Origin: Schizosaccharomyces osmophilus
Lineage: Eukaryota > Ascomycota > Schizosaccharomycetes > Schizosaccharomycetales > Schizosaccharomycetaceae
Assembly: GCF_027921745.1 (NCBI RefSeq)
Contig: NC_079240.1
Location: 1,791,001 to 1,855,000, forward strand
DNA length: 64,000 bases
Direction: 5' to 3'
Below the pieces are notes generated by a model. It made no database searches. It was not told where the DNA came from and was given only the letters and a program-made list of their open reading frames with translations. Shown here in pieces: positions 32,279 to 43,236 of the stretch (the stretch's first letter is position 1; each line of letters begins with the position of its first letter). A program made the position numbers and the translations under genes.

Positions 32279-33204
32279 GCTGCATCACGTATCAATTAAT
32301 TTTTTTCCAAAATTGTTTTCTCCTCTATAAGTGTGCAAATTATGATTTATTTTGACAAACCCGATGTACTTCTGTTCATGTATCTATTGGAATCTGTATT
32401 GTTTACAAAAATGTAAACAAACCGGCAAGACGGTTGAGAAAAAAAAGAGCGACTTATTGACCGAATACCCACTCCTTATATAGTCCCATAGGATTAAGAT
32501 AGCTATCGTCATTCTTTTTTCGATAAAAATGCTTAAACTTCTGATTGGATGAATTTCCATGCTCCCGATCTTCAAAACCGCCGAGTATCCGAGAGAAAGG
32601 ACGATGGATTACAAATTCGGGCAGAGAGCTCAGCTGCCTGGACCTTTAATAATTTAATGAACTGAAGAAAGATTGAAAATTAACTATATATAAATCTAAA
32701 AAGAACTTTTTCGCCTGAATTTTCTAAAACAGTTGAATCCTTGTATACTTTACTATAAGCTCTGTAAGAAAAAACATCATATTAAAGTTTGTATGATATA
32801 CAATCGTCAAAACACTTTTTTTTTTTTTAATAAAATATATGGCGACGTGCGCGGTCGTTTTGGTTTTGTTGCATGCTGCATGCAGATGAGATGGAAATAG
32901 GGTCTTTGCTTGTTTTCCATCTAGACCAAATACATACTTCGATTTGACACAGACAAAGGTGGGTGAATGGTCGTCGTAGAAATGACCAACCAGGTTTCTT
33001 GAGACTGATTTGCTTGGGTATAAATGAATAGATAATTTTAGAAAGTTCGTATATGATTTCATGTTGCCGCATTTTTTATTGCTTCTACTTGAGCTTTAAA
33101 AATGAAAAGAAACATGAAACCTTTTGTGTAACGTCCCAAGGATAATAAATGATAGACAGAATGCAAATATACTTACTCCTAAACTTTTTATTTTTTATTT
33201 TTTT
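32279..33204. other. Intergenic region upstream of the MFS gene
   Basis: About 930 bp. It contains an inverted pair of forkhead motifs at 32400-32423 and an overlapping GCATGC palindrome near 32870-32885. A 112-codon minus ORF (32724-33062) has no recognised domain; it is probably chance but not excluded. Confidence 0.45.
32400..32423. promoter_or_regulatory. Inverted pair of forkhead motifs upstream of the MFS transporter
   Basis: TGTTTAC (32400-32406) and GTAAACA (32413-32419) are exact inverted copies 6 bp apart. The right one extends to GTAAACAAACC. The pair lies about 120-145 bp ahead of the MFS ATG. Forkhead factors bind each half; a back-to-back pair suggests cooperative binding. Confidence 0.4.
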
Positions 33205-34329
33205 TTAATCACTCATCAATTCTTCCAATTCCGCAAGTTCTTCTTCCGTCAGCTGAGGCTGATTCGCCTCTGGTTTTTGGAAAGTGTCTTCCGAAGCCAT
33301 ATTTGTTTCGTTCGAAACCGAGGATAAATCCAAATTCCAAGATCGTAGTGTTCCATCCAATGATGCGGTAACCAAACATGATTTCCATTGAAGTAATTTG
33401 GTGACAGATTCATAATGGCCTGAATATACATGCGCCAAATTTCCAAGATTCACATTACATAATCGTACATTTTCATCTCGACAAGCCGTGCACACATTCC
33501 CGTCCGACAGCACAAGGACATCTGTACAGAAATCGGGATGTTCGAATCTGGTTTCTTCGTGCAATCCTTCATAAACGGACCATTGTCGGACAGTCTTATC
33601 TGCAGACGCAGTCCACAGAGATTCAGGATCCTCTGGTTCAAACATTAAGCTGTAAACATTCGATTGATGCCCCCAAAACCCTTCATCGTCAAGAGACTGA
33701 CCCCCTTCTCGTCGTATTTCCCATCTGCGAATGCTACTTTCGCTTCCACATGTCCAAAATATATTGCTTCCCGGCTGCCGAGTAATCTTCTCAATCCCCC
33801 TTGAATGCCCTGACAACTTATATAGCAGACGATTTGGTTGGGAACGTATGTCCCATATCGCAAGTGTCGCATCCACGGAACCCGAGATGAGCAAACCCTC
33901 TTCCTCGAACAGCAACAATGATTTTACATAATCAGCATGGCCTAACAGAGTCTCCACACATTCCCCAGTACGAACGTTCCACCTTTTAATCGTACTGTCC
34001 CATGAACCCGTATATAGAAAGCGATCCTGGTCGTCGCCCATAAGACTCTCTACCTGGCAGCAGGTCACCGGTCCCCCGTGGCCTTTGTAGACTTTGCATG
34101 TTTTCCCATCATTCATATCGTACAGGCGACACACATGAGAGGCCTCGCATGTGAATACTCTGGGCAGTTGGTATCTCTTCGGTGTGGTACGATCGAGTTC
34201 GATGTTTAAGACCTTGGATTTTAAATCCTTTGGATTTCCATGTTTATTTTTGGACTTCTCAAGTTTTCGCTCTTCATTTCGAACAGCATCTTCCGTCTGA
34301 AATAAGTATGTTGGATTACTGGTTTGCAT
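33205..34329 (-). CDS. WD40-repeat protein, conserved in fungi, function unassigned
   Basis: Intronless, 374 aa, ATG at 34329. A charged N-terminus (about 1-45) precedes a WD40 propeller. Clear blades include GHGGPVTCCQVE...TGSWDSTIKRWNV, GHADYVKSLLLF...SGSVDATLAIWDI, GHQSNVYSLMFE...SADKTVRQWSV and GHYESVTKLLQW...SLDGTLRSWNL. The C-terminus is acidic (EEELAELEELMSD). WD40 propellers scaffold protein complexes and nothing in the sequence names the partner. Its place just before pku70 suggests it is the counterpart of S. pombe SPCC126.01c. Confidence 0.75.
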   Translation of the reverse strand: MQTSNPTYLFQTEDAVRNEERKLEKSKNKHGNPKDLKSKVLNIELDRTTPKRYQLPRVFTCEASHVCRLYDMNDGKTCKVYKGHGGPVTCCQVESLMGDDQDRFLYTGSWDSTIKRWNVRTGECVETLLGHADYVKSLLLFEEEGLLISGSVDATLAIWDIRSQPNRLLYKLSGHSRGIEKITRQPGSNIFWTCGSESSIRRWEIRREGGQSLDDEGFWGHQSNVYSLMFEPEDPESLWTASADKTVRQWSVYEGLHEETRFEHPDFCTDVLVLSDGNVCTACRDENVRLCNVNLGNLAHVYSGHYESVTKLLQWKSCLVTASLDGTLRSWNLDLSSVSNETNMASEDTFQKPEANQPQLTEEELAELEELMSD

Positions 34330-34794
34330 CCTGAACCTTGGCTATTCTAAAAGAGCGATCTAGGTTAAGAAACAAATCAAGGAATGAAGAAGTATTAATT
34401 TCTCTAACGAATCGTATCTTTGGTACCAACGTTTTTTGGTAGTTCTTTTTCCACTCTTCTATACTATGATTCACCATCATAGTATCGTTTTAGTGTTCAG
34501 TAAAAATAGAATCGCTCCTCAGAAGTTTTACAGATCAAGACGGCTATTGTTTGTCTTTAGAGTTTTCAATTTCATATTAAAAGTTTCTCAAAACCAGCCT
34601 TTCCTGTGTAGTCGCTAAGGAATTTTGTGCCTCACTCATCATGGTCAAGACCAAAACAAAGAAGCAGTCTCTGCATGTAGTATAACAAGAGAATTCACAT
34701 CAAACAGAGTAAAGAGTGCAATAAATAAAAACAAGGGTGCAGCCAGTATGAAAGCTTCAACACAAAGCCGAAACGAAATCAAAAAGGTAAAGAC
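34330..34794. other. Intergenic region between the WD40 gene and tRNA-Asn
   Basis: 465 bp with no gene recognised. It contains an inverted repeat with arms ACTATGAT and ATCATAGT around 34460-34485. An A-run at about 34781-34785 corresponds to a T5 Pol III terminator for the minus-strand tRNA. Confidence 0.5.
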
Positions 34795-34866
34795 GGTCAG
34801 AGTGGGGCTCGAACCCACGACCTCATGATTAACAGTCATGCGCACTACCAACTGTGCTATCCGACC
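34795..34866 (-). tRNA. tRNA-Asn (anticodon GTT)
   Basis: On the minus strand, 72 nt fold as a cloverleaf. The acceptor arm pairs GGTCGGA with TCTGACC. The D arm is GCACAGTTGGTAGTGC, the anticodon stem is CATGA/TCATG with loop CTGTTAA (anticodon GTT), and the T arm is GTGGG TTCGAGC CCCAC. No intron. A T5 run lies about 10 nt beyond the 3' end. Confidence 0.96.
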
Positions 34867-35228
34867 TTGGATGCTTTTCTGATATTCCAAAACAATTAAT
34901 CCTAATTTGGTATTGACTAGTGTAGATTGGTTTTAATGCTATTTTTAAAAGAAACGAATTATTGCTGGCAGAAGATATTCATTTGGTTTCTGAAAGGCAA
35001 CATGTAGACCTTTGAAATACTTTGGCTTCTTTGATTTGAGATAAATTGGGTAATTGGGTTGAACTCCTTCAAGTGCTACTACGAGCTATATTGTCGCTGT
35101 CCAACAATTATGTAAAGCTATTCTCTAGTCAGTAAATAAAAAAAACTTCCGTAAATTTGTGTTCTCATTAATCCATCAACCGAATAATTAATATACATTA
35201 GGAAACGCTTGTGTTCAACAGAAGCGAG
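34867..35228. other. 3' region of pku70 and upstream flank of tRNA-Asn
   Basis: 362 bp, AT-rich. No gene, repeat or RNA recognised. Confidence 0.55.
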
Positions 35229-37354
35229 TTACAGTTTTTCAACATAGGCAACAAGATTCGTAATTAAATCAGCTTTTTTTCCAGTAGATCGTAAGCTTCT
35301 GTCTCGTAAAATGTCTTTTAACTGGGGAACCTTCAAAATCTAGCAACTGTTAGTATGTTTGACAAAGGGTGATACGCAATGTAATTTTACCTTTAATTCT
35401 TTTTCTAGTATTCCACTGTCATGCATTTTTTTTAACTGAGAATCCTCCAGCGCAAATGATTGCTCTATATTTTCTTCGCGTTTCCGTTTTAGTGGAGCAA
35501 CTGGATTCACATCCTCTTCACCCTCTTCTATTGGAATATCGTTATTGCTGGGGCTAACAATTTCATTAAATTCCCGAATAGAATCTCCAACGCGCTAAAG
35601 GGTAAGTTACAAATATGATCATTTTCTTAGAACTTACCTTCTGTATCGCTTTGTATTTAGGTAGCGTTGTATCAACAAAGTCAGTTGGAATTTCATCATC
35701 GAGCGCTAATGCCTGCAGCACCTTGTAGTGCCATTGCAAAGTAGGATTATTGTATCTTCCTGGTTCATATGCCCGAAGTTCCATCCCTCGTAGAACATTT
35801 TGCATTGACTCAATGGAGTTTGGTGGAAGAAAATTAGGATTCGGATTGCCAGGAAGGCTCCGAATGTCATCGGCGGTTGGCAATTGAAGTAGAAAAATCC
35901 CAACTGGCAACTCAAAGTCTTTTCGGATATGGGTTGACGCGGCGGTCGGAATCATGGCCACGAAACTAGGACTAGAATTCGGTCGTGCGATAAACCAAGC
36001 AATCCCAATTTTGTTCGAATTAAGAAGCTTCTTATGCAACGCTGAAAATACCGCTCCTCCACCTCGGATTGTGTTTTCGATAGGCCGAATAAAAACAGCT
36101 GGTTTCAAAGAATGCCAAGGTTTGAGAGTTGAAGCATCCCGGAACCCTATAAGTCGTAATACAGGTTGTCCAAAGGATCGAATCTGATCCAAATCTTCTG
36201 GATCAAATACGATAGAAGACCCGCCATAAGTAAAAGATCTTTTGATTTCCGACTTTTTGAGTTCTTTTTTGGTGTCAAAACTTACCTGCTTACTTTGAGG
36301 AGTAGCAATTGCCAGGCGTTCTCCTTTGGCATAGACCCAGCTGGTTTTGACAGACTCCAATCTCTTTAGAAGAATGTAGCCTTGAATCTCAATTCTCACG
36401 TCCTTTCCCAAATCCATTTCCAGATGAAAGTGAGCCCGCTTTGGCTTTTGAAGAGCAGTTATCATATTCAGCATACCCTGTAACTGTGACTGACCCCGAC
36501 TGACCAAATTGGAAACGTCTTGGCGATCGTAAATGATGTATAAGAAATCTGAATAAAAAAGATTCACTCGGAAAGAATGGGTAGGAGGGTCCAAAAAAAC
36601 CGGATTTACTTGTACATCCAAGTCCTTCAAGTCCTGGGCTCTTTGAAGTATGATTCCTTTTTCCATTTCGTTCCAAGCAGGGTGATCGTTATCGGTAATT
36701 AGGAACAGACGCTTTTCGTATTTTTGAGCGTTGGTAGTGAAAAGAACACTGGCATGGTAAAGAACGTTGGACAAAGAGACTTGGGAAGAACAAGGCTTAA
36801 AATTTTTTTTGTACGAGTCGAAATCTTGTAGAAAGGTTAGCAGAGGCTCTCGAAAGAGTATTGCCAAACAGGTATTTGCTTCTTCGAAACCTTTTCAAAC
36901 CATTTACCTTTTTCGTAAGTCTGTAAGCTTTTGAGACGTTCAGCATCAGGTGGATCTAAATCCAAAAGAATTTGCTGATTTTCAAACCTGCCAGTAGAGG
37001 ATTCCTAATGGATTCGTAAGTAAGGATGACCTGGATCAAAATCGACCTTCTAGTAAATTCGTACTTACAGTCCCATATAATAAAACTCCCATTACATCGT
37101 TTGGATTTGTAATCACCCTCTGTGCTGCCAATTGATATGCACAAATTAGAGCCATTTGCAGCGAGCAAGGAGTAAATTCATCCACTGGCTCTAGCATACT
37201 AGGAGAAACCTCTACCACAAAAAGAATAGCATTTCGACCAGTGTAAACACTCTGCCTCTGTTGTTAGTCAAAACGTCAGCAAGCACCATTAATTCTGAAA
37301 GATATTACTTCGCACCTCAAAGTCTTCTGTGAACGAAGGGTCTTCTGGATCCAT
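35229..37354 (-). CDS. pku70: Ku70, DNA end-binding subunit for non-homologous end joining
   Basis: Six exons: 37316-37354, 37069-37257, 36908-37004, 35638-36824, 35391-35594 and 35229-35339; 608 aa, close to S. pombe Pku70. Introns are 43-83 nt. Intron 1 has a weak donor (GTGCGA) and intron 3 an AAG acceptor. Domains in order: an alpha/beta (vWA-like) N-domain from GRNAILFVVEVSPSM; the Ku beta-barrel core (about 230-480, including RSFTYGGSSIVF); the C-terminal arm; and a SAP domain at the end (VPQLKDILRDRSLRSTGKKADLI). With Ku80 it forms the ring that loads on double-strand breaks and protects telomeres. The SAP domain spans the last intron. Confidence 0.94.
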
Positions 37355-38101
37355 CAATGAACCTTTTGAAATCCAAAAAATAGAAATGAAAGAGTAAAAT
37401 TGGAAATAACTAAATCCAAGGGACGCGTTTCAAGAATTACACGCAGCGGCAAAAATTTGTGTGGACGAATTTCAACAAGGAAACAGCGACCTTCCTCTAT
37501 AAAAGAATTATACAATCCAAAGAACCTCTTTGGTACTGAACAGGAAAAGGACCTTTCTTTATATTTACAACATGCTGGACCTATAATAGGGAGGTTTATC
37601 GTTTGTTCTAAAATATATAGAGAGACATTCGGGCGCCTAATTTGCTTTTGTAAGATATAAACAAAAGAACACGAGTTTCTGATGAAGGAATCCTTCGGAC
37701 AGGTATTCAAATATTGCTTCCTTCTTCTTAAATAAAAGCTAAAAGATGAAGATTTTCTCGATGGTTTTTGCAAAGACAATGATTTCTTTGGTTTAGCAAG
37801 AGAGAAAATTTGAAAGAACCATCCTTTCGTCCGCCTTCATATCCACTCATTTTTCAGTTATTTTTGCTCTTTTTTTAGATAAAAACTTAATCCTTTTTAA
37901 AAATACGTATTCCGAGAAACAACTGAAACAAATATACTGTTTTCATACTTATCCTACGCGTGTTCTGTTTACTAACGAAGAACGCTTCCATACCGTATCT
38001 AAGATAGAACACCTAAAAGTCTTCGGTATTTCCCAGCTAAAGCTGGTAGTTGCCAAAAGGAAATTTTCCAACGAAAACAACCTACATCAAGTGTTTCTGC
38101 T
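37355..38101. other. Divergent intergenic region between pku70 and pus1
   Basis: 747 bp between start codons. ORFs at 37354-37779 (minus) and 37400-37660 (plus) lack domains. Probably the two promoters. Confidence 0.5.
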
Positions 38102-39873
38102 ATGGGACGTGATGGTAAACGAAGTTGGTATAATGGCGATCGCAGGGAAGCCAAAAGAAACCGAGTAAATACTGCTCAGTACGATGAAAAACGACCCGAG
38201 CACTTGGTCGTTGGTGAAAAGAAACCAAAACGTAAAGCTGCTTGCCTTGTAGGGTACTGCGGTACTGGTTATCACGGTATGCAATTGAATCCTCCTAGTA
38301 GAACGATTGAAGGAGACCTTTTCGACGCGTTTGTCAAGGTTGGTGCCGTGTCTTCTTACAACTCGGATGATCCAAAGAAAGTCGCTTTAGCTCGTGCTGC
38401 ACGTACCGATAAGGGTGTTCATGCTGCTGGAAATGTCATCACGTTAAAACTAATAATGGAGGATGAGCAATTGATCGAAAAAGTCAACCAGCATCTTCCT
38501 CCTTCTATCCGCGTTTGGGATGTTATCCGTACGATTAACTCCTTTAACCCTAGAACGTACTGCGAATCTCGTATCTATGAGTACCTGATTCCTACTTATG
38601 CTTTCGTCCCCCCGAAGCCCACTTCTGTGTTGGGTCAGTGCATTGCCAGAAACTCTCCTATGCCAAATGAACCTATTGATGAAAATGACATCAACCAGGT
38701 GAGCCGCAAGATTTTCTACGAAGAGGGAAAAGAGTTTTGGGATAAGTACAAAGAAATGGAAGCTGCTATTTTGGAGGCCTATAACGCAGACCCTGAGAAT
38801 TTTGTCAATCCCTTTTCTAAGAAAGCTGCCGCCGCTGCCGCTTCTGCTGAAGGAAACGAGAGCGTCAAACATTGGGAGTCATCTGTGCCCCCTTCTGAGG
38901 AGAATGCTCAAAAACCCACTCCTGTTAATCCACCTGAGGAGGAAGCCAGCACAGAAGAGCTCCAAAGAAATGGTTCAAAAGATGAAGAGACTTCTGCTCC
39001 AACACCAGAGGAAAGTCAATCTGATGCCTCTACACCCAAAAGTGATCCAGCTATGAGACTTGACCGTGCTTTAAAAAATGCAGAAATGCAGCTACTAAAG
39101 GAGTATCGAATCTCTGAAAAGAGATTACGAGTTATTAGAGAAACTCTGGATTGCTATGTTGGAAATCATAACTTTCACAACTTTACCGTCGGGCAAGCGT
39201 TTTACCAAAAAAACAGTAACCGATTGATACGCTCTTTTAAGGTATGTTTGTTCACTAATTTATGAAGTATATCAGAATTTTTATTAACAATATTGTTAGG
39301 CTTCTGACCCAATTATAATTGGTAACACTGAGTGGATTTCCTTGAAGGTACACGGACAGTCATTTATGTTACACCAAATCCGAAAAATGATAGCTTTGGC
39401 CGTGCTAATGGTTCGCACTGGGTGCAACTTGAGTCGCATTCAAGATGCTTTTAAAAAAACAAAAGTAAATATCCCTAAAGGCCCTGGATTTGGTCTTTTG
39501 TTAGAGTCTCCTTTCTTCAAAGGTTATAATGAGCACAAGGCTCCGGATAATGATCGAGATCCTATTGACTTTAATAAGTACTCTGAAAGTATAGAAAAGT
39601 TTAAACACGCTCACATTTACGATAAAATTTTCCTAGAGGAAAGTCGGAAACAAGTGTAAGTAAATTTTCTTTTAATTCATTATTGCTAACTCATTTAGTT
39701 TCCATTGCTTTTTGACCTTCATAGACAGCTATAAGGAGATTGACTTTCAATATCTTTCGGATATTGGCATCACTGCTGAAGAAGAAAAGATCGCCGAAAA
39801 CGGACTACCAGATGAATTGTCTAGTGAAGACGAGGATGATGCAAAGACCAATAAGGATGAATTAGAAGGATAA
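38102..39873 (+). CDS. pus1: tRNA pseudouridine synthase Pus1 (TruA family)
   Basis: Exons 38102-39241, 39300-39655 and 39729-39873 give 546 aa. The catalytic Asp lies in ARAARTDKGVHAAGN (about residue 103), and the TruA core continues with SFNPRTYCESRIYEYLIPTY. A low-complexity Ala/Glu/Ser-rich insert (about 240-320) splits the core, as in other fungal Pus1 proteins. The C-terminal core includes NFHNFTVG and SFMLHQIRKM. The enzyme isomerises uridines in tRNAs and U2 snRNA. The last intron (39656-39728) has one clear donor but three possible acceptors; only ACAG at 39725-39728 continues to the acidic tail. Convergent with sgf73. Confidence 0.92.
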
Positions 39874-40213
39874 AAGCGTTTTAGCAACTGACTAAGCATA
39901 ATTTTTTGTTAAACGGGTACTTTGGAGATTTTGGGAATCTATTTTTGGTTAATTTTAGATAATAGAAGATGTTTAATTGAAAATTTTTTAATTTTGACGA
40001 GAAAAAATAGTGATAATATATATAGGATAACAGTACATCATGAAAATACGTTCGTGTATTCAGAATACACAACCTCAACATATACGTACAAATAACAATT
40101 TAATTAACAGCGAAATAGTAAGAAAACAATGATCATTATGTGCAAAGTAAATCCCATTATCACTCATAAGCTTATCATAGCAAAATATTCATGCAAAGAA
40201 GACATAGAAAAGA
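39874..40213. other. Convergent 3' region of pus1 and sgf73
   Basis: 340 bp of strongly AT-rich UTR. No gene recognised. Confidence 0.55.
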
Positions 40214-41324
40214 TTAACGTGCGCTAAAAGGAACAACTCTTCCAAGTATGGTACCGGTAACTTGCATTCCTTGTTCTCCGTGTCGAAAGGCGGCCGCAAT
40301 TAACTCCCTAGTACGGAAATAGGTATGCCTCCGTTTAACAGGTAAAACTGTTCTATGTTCTAAAGGTTTATTACCAGATTGTTGTAGTGCGTTCATAATA
40401 AAATCAACTTCCTCATCCGAATCGACAGGTGTTTCGTGTTGCTGTTCTTCCGATTCTTTGGCGGTTTCGAGAATTTGACCTGAGGAATTTAGTAAGCATC
40501 ACTTTCGAATATGTTACAAACATACGTTGTATTTTGGCTTGGTTTTTCTTTTGACAAGAAGCTAGCAAAACATCATATGGCTGAGAGCGACCAGGAACAG
40601 CACGCTTGCTTGACATGGAATGAGTTTTGCATGTCAAAGAACGTGCACACATCAGGTTGTTAGGTAAAAGGACACCACATTGTTTGTCAACATCAACAGG
40701 ACCTGTACAATTAGTAAAATAAAGAGTAAGTTCCATACCTTTTTGTTTTGTATTCTTCTTCTTTCCCACGTCCTTTTTGGACGAAGCATTCGCTTTCGTG
40801 GATTTCTTACTTTCTTCCACTTTCCGTCGTTTAGAAGGAGCAACCTCTGTGGTATTATTACTATGGTTGGAAGCGTCTCCAGAAGAACCATTCAGTTTTG
40901 GATGCGCTGCTTTACTACCATTCTTGACAGAAGCCGTAGATGAAGTCACCGTTTCCTTTGAGTTTACTGCTGCAGAAACATCCTTTTCTGTCTGACGCTT
41001 TAGTGAATTTTTCTCAACACATTTCCCATTATGCTCCTCAATATAGTTTGATAAATATGGCCTGTCGCATGTCGGGCAAAGTACATAATCAAGATCTGTA
41101 TTATTAGGCTCAACGCCAAAACGAGGAAACGACTCTGCAGGAAGAGGTACTCGAGAGCTTTCCGTATTACTTTTTTTACTTTCTATTTCATTTTCTGGGT
41201 CGTTGGAGCTACTCTGATTTCCGCTATCATCCTTTGGCAACCCGTTCGGAAACTTCAACAAAATTTCGTGATTTCGCTCCCATTCTTCTGGAAAAAGCTC
41301 TAATGTCTGCTGCTCGGTTAACAT
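40214..41324 (-). CDS. sgf73: SAGA deubiquitinase-module subunit Sgf73 (ataxin-7 family)
   Basis: Exons 40739-41324, 40526-40702 and 40214-40479 give 342 aa. Introns are 36 nt (40703-40738) and 46 nt (40480-40525), both with good branch sites. The N-terminus ([12 protein letters not shown]) is the part that in yeast wraps the deubiquitinase module. A C2H-type zinc finger follows ([20 protein letters not shown]), then a Ser/Lys-rich linker. The SCA7 zinc-binding domain is [22 protein letters not shown]...[15 protein letters not shown]. Sgf73 anchors Ubp8 to SAGA for H2B deubiquitination. The 36-nt intron is a multiple of three and stop-free, so a retained form would carry 12 extra residues before the SCA7 domain. 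Confidence 0.93.
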
Positions 41325-41872
41325 GTTTATGTATTTGAATGTCTTTTGTATGGTGAAACTAAGCCGTCTCGAGCCGGCTTCTACCTCGGTGGTGGACCCA
41401 AAATGGTTTAATCTCAGTAAAAGAAGGATCGATTATAGGCAAAATAACAATCTGTTATAAAACATGCTGAATATTTTTGCCTTTGTTTTAGAAATCAAAA
41501 AAGTGAGATTTAAGTGGTCTAATTTAATGTGTACTTTAGAACATTGTAGAAGATGAAAAAATTGAGATTACGGTTTGAGCCATCTACTTTCTATGGTAAA
41601 AACTTTTTATTTTTAGATAATGGTGTTTGTTTGTTTAATTCTTGTACAATTCAAAGTCTTGGCAGGCATGAATGTGTGGTATATCGATTCATTCAGATTC
41701 TGGTGAAAAGAAATTAACGACGTGATTTTTATTTTGGTTATTAAAGGGCAGTCAACTGTAACAGTAAAAACTCGAATTATCATTTGGTAAATATGAAGAA
41801 ATAGGTCAGTATCGGCAAGGCTGAAAAGCCTTAAAGTGAGAATGCTAATTTTCATGTAAATTTGGGTACGAC
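41325..41872. other. Intergenic region between mrpl17 and sgf73
   Basis: 548 bp between minus-strand genes. It includes the sgf73 promoter and the mrpl17 3' UTR. An ORF at 41613-41876 is not convincing. Confidence 0.5.
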
Positions 41873-42968
41873 TCACAATCGATCATGCAAAATATCTTTT
41901 ACAGAGTTCCATGTAGTTGGAGACAGTCTGTTAGGTAGCTCTTCATAACTAGACCAAGCCCAATCAAAAACATTTTCTACCTTTGGGACTCGTAAACCCT
42001 GCACCAGCCGGGCTCTTAAAAGAAACAACTAATTAGGTTAGTCAAAATATTCATACAAATCAAATGTATGATTAAAAAAAAAAAAGAGTCCTCCTCTTAC
42101 AAAAGAGCTATACTTACCTTCTTCTCGTCTTGCTTAATTAAACCTATCGGGTGATTGGCGACAAACCAGACTAACGATTGTTCGTCTAGTATGTTTTGTA
42201 ATTGTTCTTGGCAAAGCTAGACAGTTTGTTAGAGTTGTATACGTAAAAAACGAAAGAAGAAATCTTAAATCCTTGATACACGGTAGAGTGAATCCGTATT
42301 CCAATAACCGGCTCCTCTTAATCTAAACAATTTACTTACCAGGTGCAAAGCCTTTTGATCACTCTCAATTGGAACAATGGGAAATTGCCATTCTGCATCT
42401 TTTGTTGGTTTAATTAATAGAAAAAGGGACTTTTCTAAGCAACGCTGAGTGCTATGTACATCACCAGCTTGATCTGCTTCTGTGATTCTTGGTTGTAAAT
42501 AGGTGCTTGGATCAGAGAGTGCGTTGTCTTCCATCAATTTGTGCTCATTTTCAAAAATGGCTTGAAAGGGAGACTCTCTTCCTTCCAGGTCCTTTTGTCT
42601 TGTTTTCCAATCTTTTTCACCAACGGATCCCTTTTTGAAGTAAAATTCTTTGGGCAAAGGGGCGCTTAATTCATTCCATAGTTCCGCATTATACTTGTAT
42701 ACACTTTTTTCAAATTCGGACGGCGTCCGCGTTAATATAGGTGAACGGATTAGAATTGTTCCCACCGAGCAACCTAACTATGTTAGATAAAAATTCACTT
42801 TTTCACGAAGAAAAACCTCAATGGTCTTCAAATTATGCGGAATGAATCACACATTGCTCAAAGAAGAAACTCCATACCTGTAGAAATATGTCTATGCTGA
42901 GCATTTCTTACAAACTGCGCGTAAAAATGCGGTTTTGTAGATATTTGACGCGAAAAAAAACGAATCAT
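41873..42968 (-). CDS. mrpl17: Mitochondrial large ribosomal subunit protein mL46 (Mrpl17)
   Basis: Exons 42878-42968, 42340-42773, 42118-42216 and 41873-42028 give 259 aa. The introns have GTATGG, GTAAGT and GTAAGT donors and TAG acceptors. Exon 1 encodes an Arg/Ser/Phe-rich presequence (MIRFFSRQISTKPHFYAQF). The mature part starts with GTILIRSPILTRTPSEFE, and a Nudix-like fold follows with EWQFPIVPIE and the C-terminal HPIGLIKQ region, as in the mL46 family. It is a structural component of the mitoribosome and is not expected to hydrolyse nucleotides. Divergent from twf1 with 268 bp between the start codons. Confidence 0.9.
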
Positions 42969-43041
42969 TATAAACGCCTAAGTCAGGTTATTAATGCTTC
43001 ATAAAACTCCAAAAAAAAGCAGGGTTTTCTTCTCTTTTGTC

Positions 43042-43051
43042 GTTTGTTTAC
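43042..43051 (-). promoter_or_regulatory. Forkhead motif in the mrpl17/twf1 divergent promoter
   Basis: GTTTGTTTAC, the reverse complement of GTAAACAAAC. It is 74 bp ahead of the mrpl17 ATG and 186 bp ahead of the twf1 ATG. Confidence 0.3.
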
Positions 43052-43236
43052 GAAGCGTGCATGAGTACGGTCTCAGTTTGGCTACCCTTCATTTACGTGG
43101 TAAAATGCGATATTATCTATTAACACAAGGCTATGCATTCACGTTATCCTAAACTGTCACTTGGACATCAACGCTGAAGTAACATACATTAAAGTCATAG
43201 GCATGAATGATTCATGCTGTATCTTCAATTTCCACA

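Noticed and set aside
32724-33062. 112-codon minus-strand ORF upstream of the MFS gene
   Set aside because: No recognised motif, a Lys/Phe/Ile-rich end typical of chance AT-rich ORFs, and only about 140 bp between it and the next gene. Not excluded, but not supported enough to call.
34645-34890. Minus-strand ORF of 81 codons
   Set aside because: It runs straight through the tRNA-Asn gene, which explains the sequence.
42265-42339. Alternative C-terminus of mrpl17 by reading through its second intron
   Set aside because: The conserved C-terminal region lies in the next two exons, so read-through is just intron sequence.
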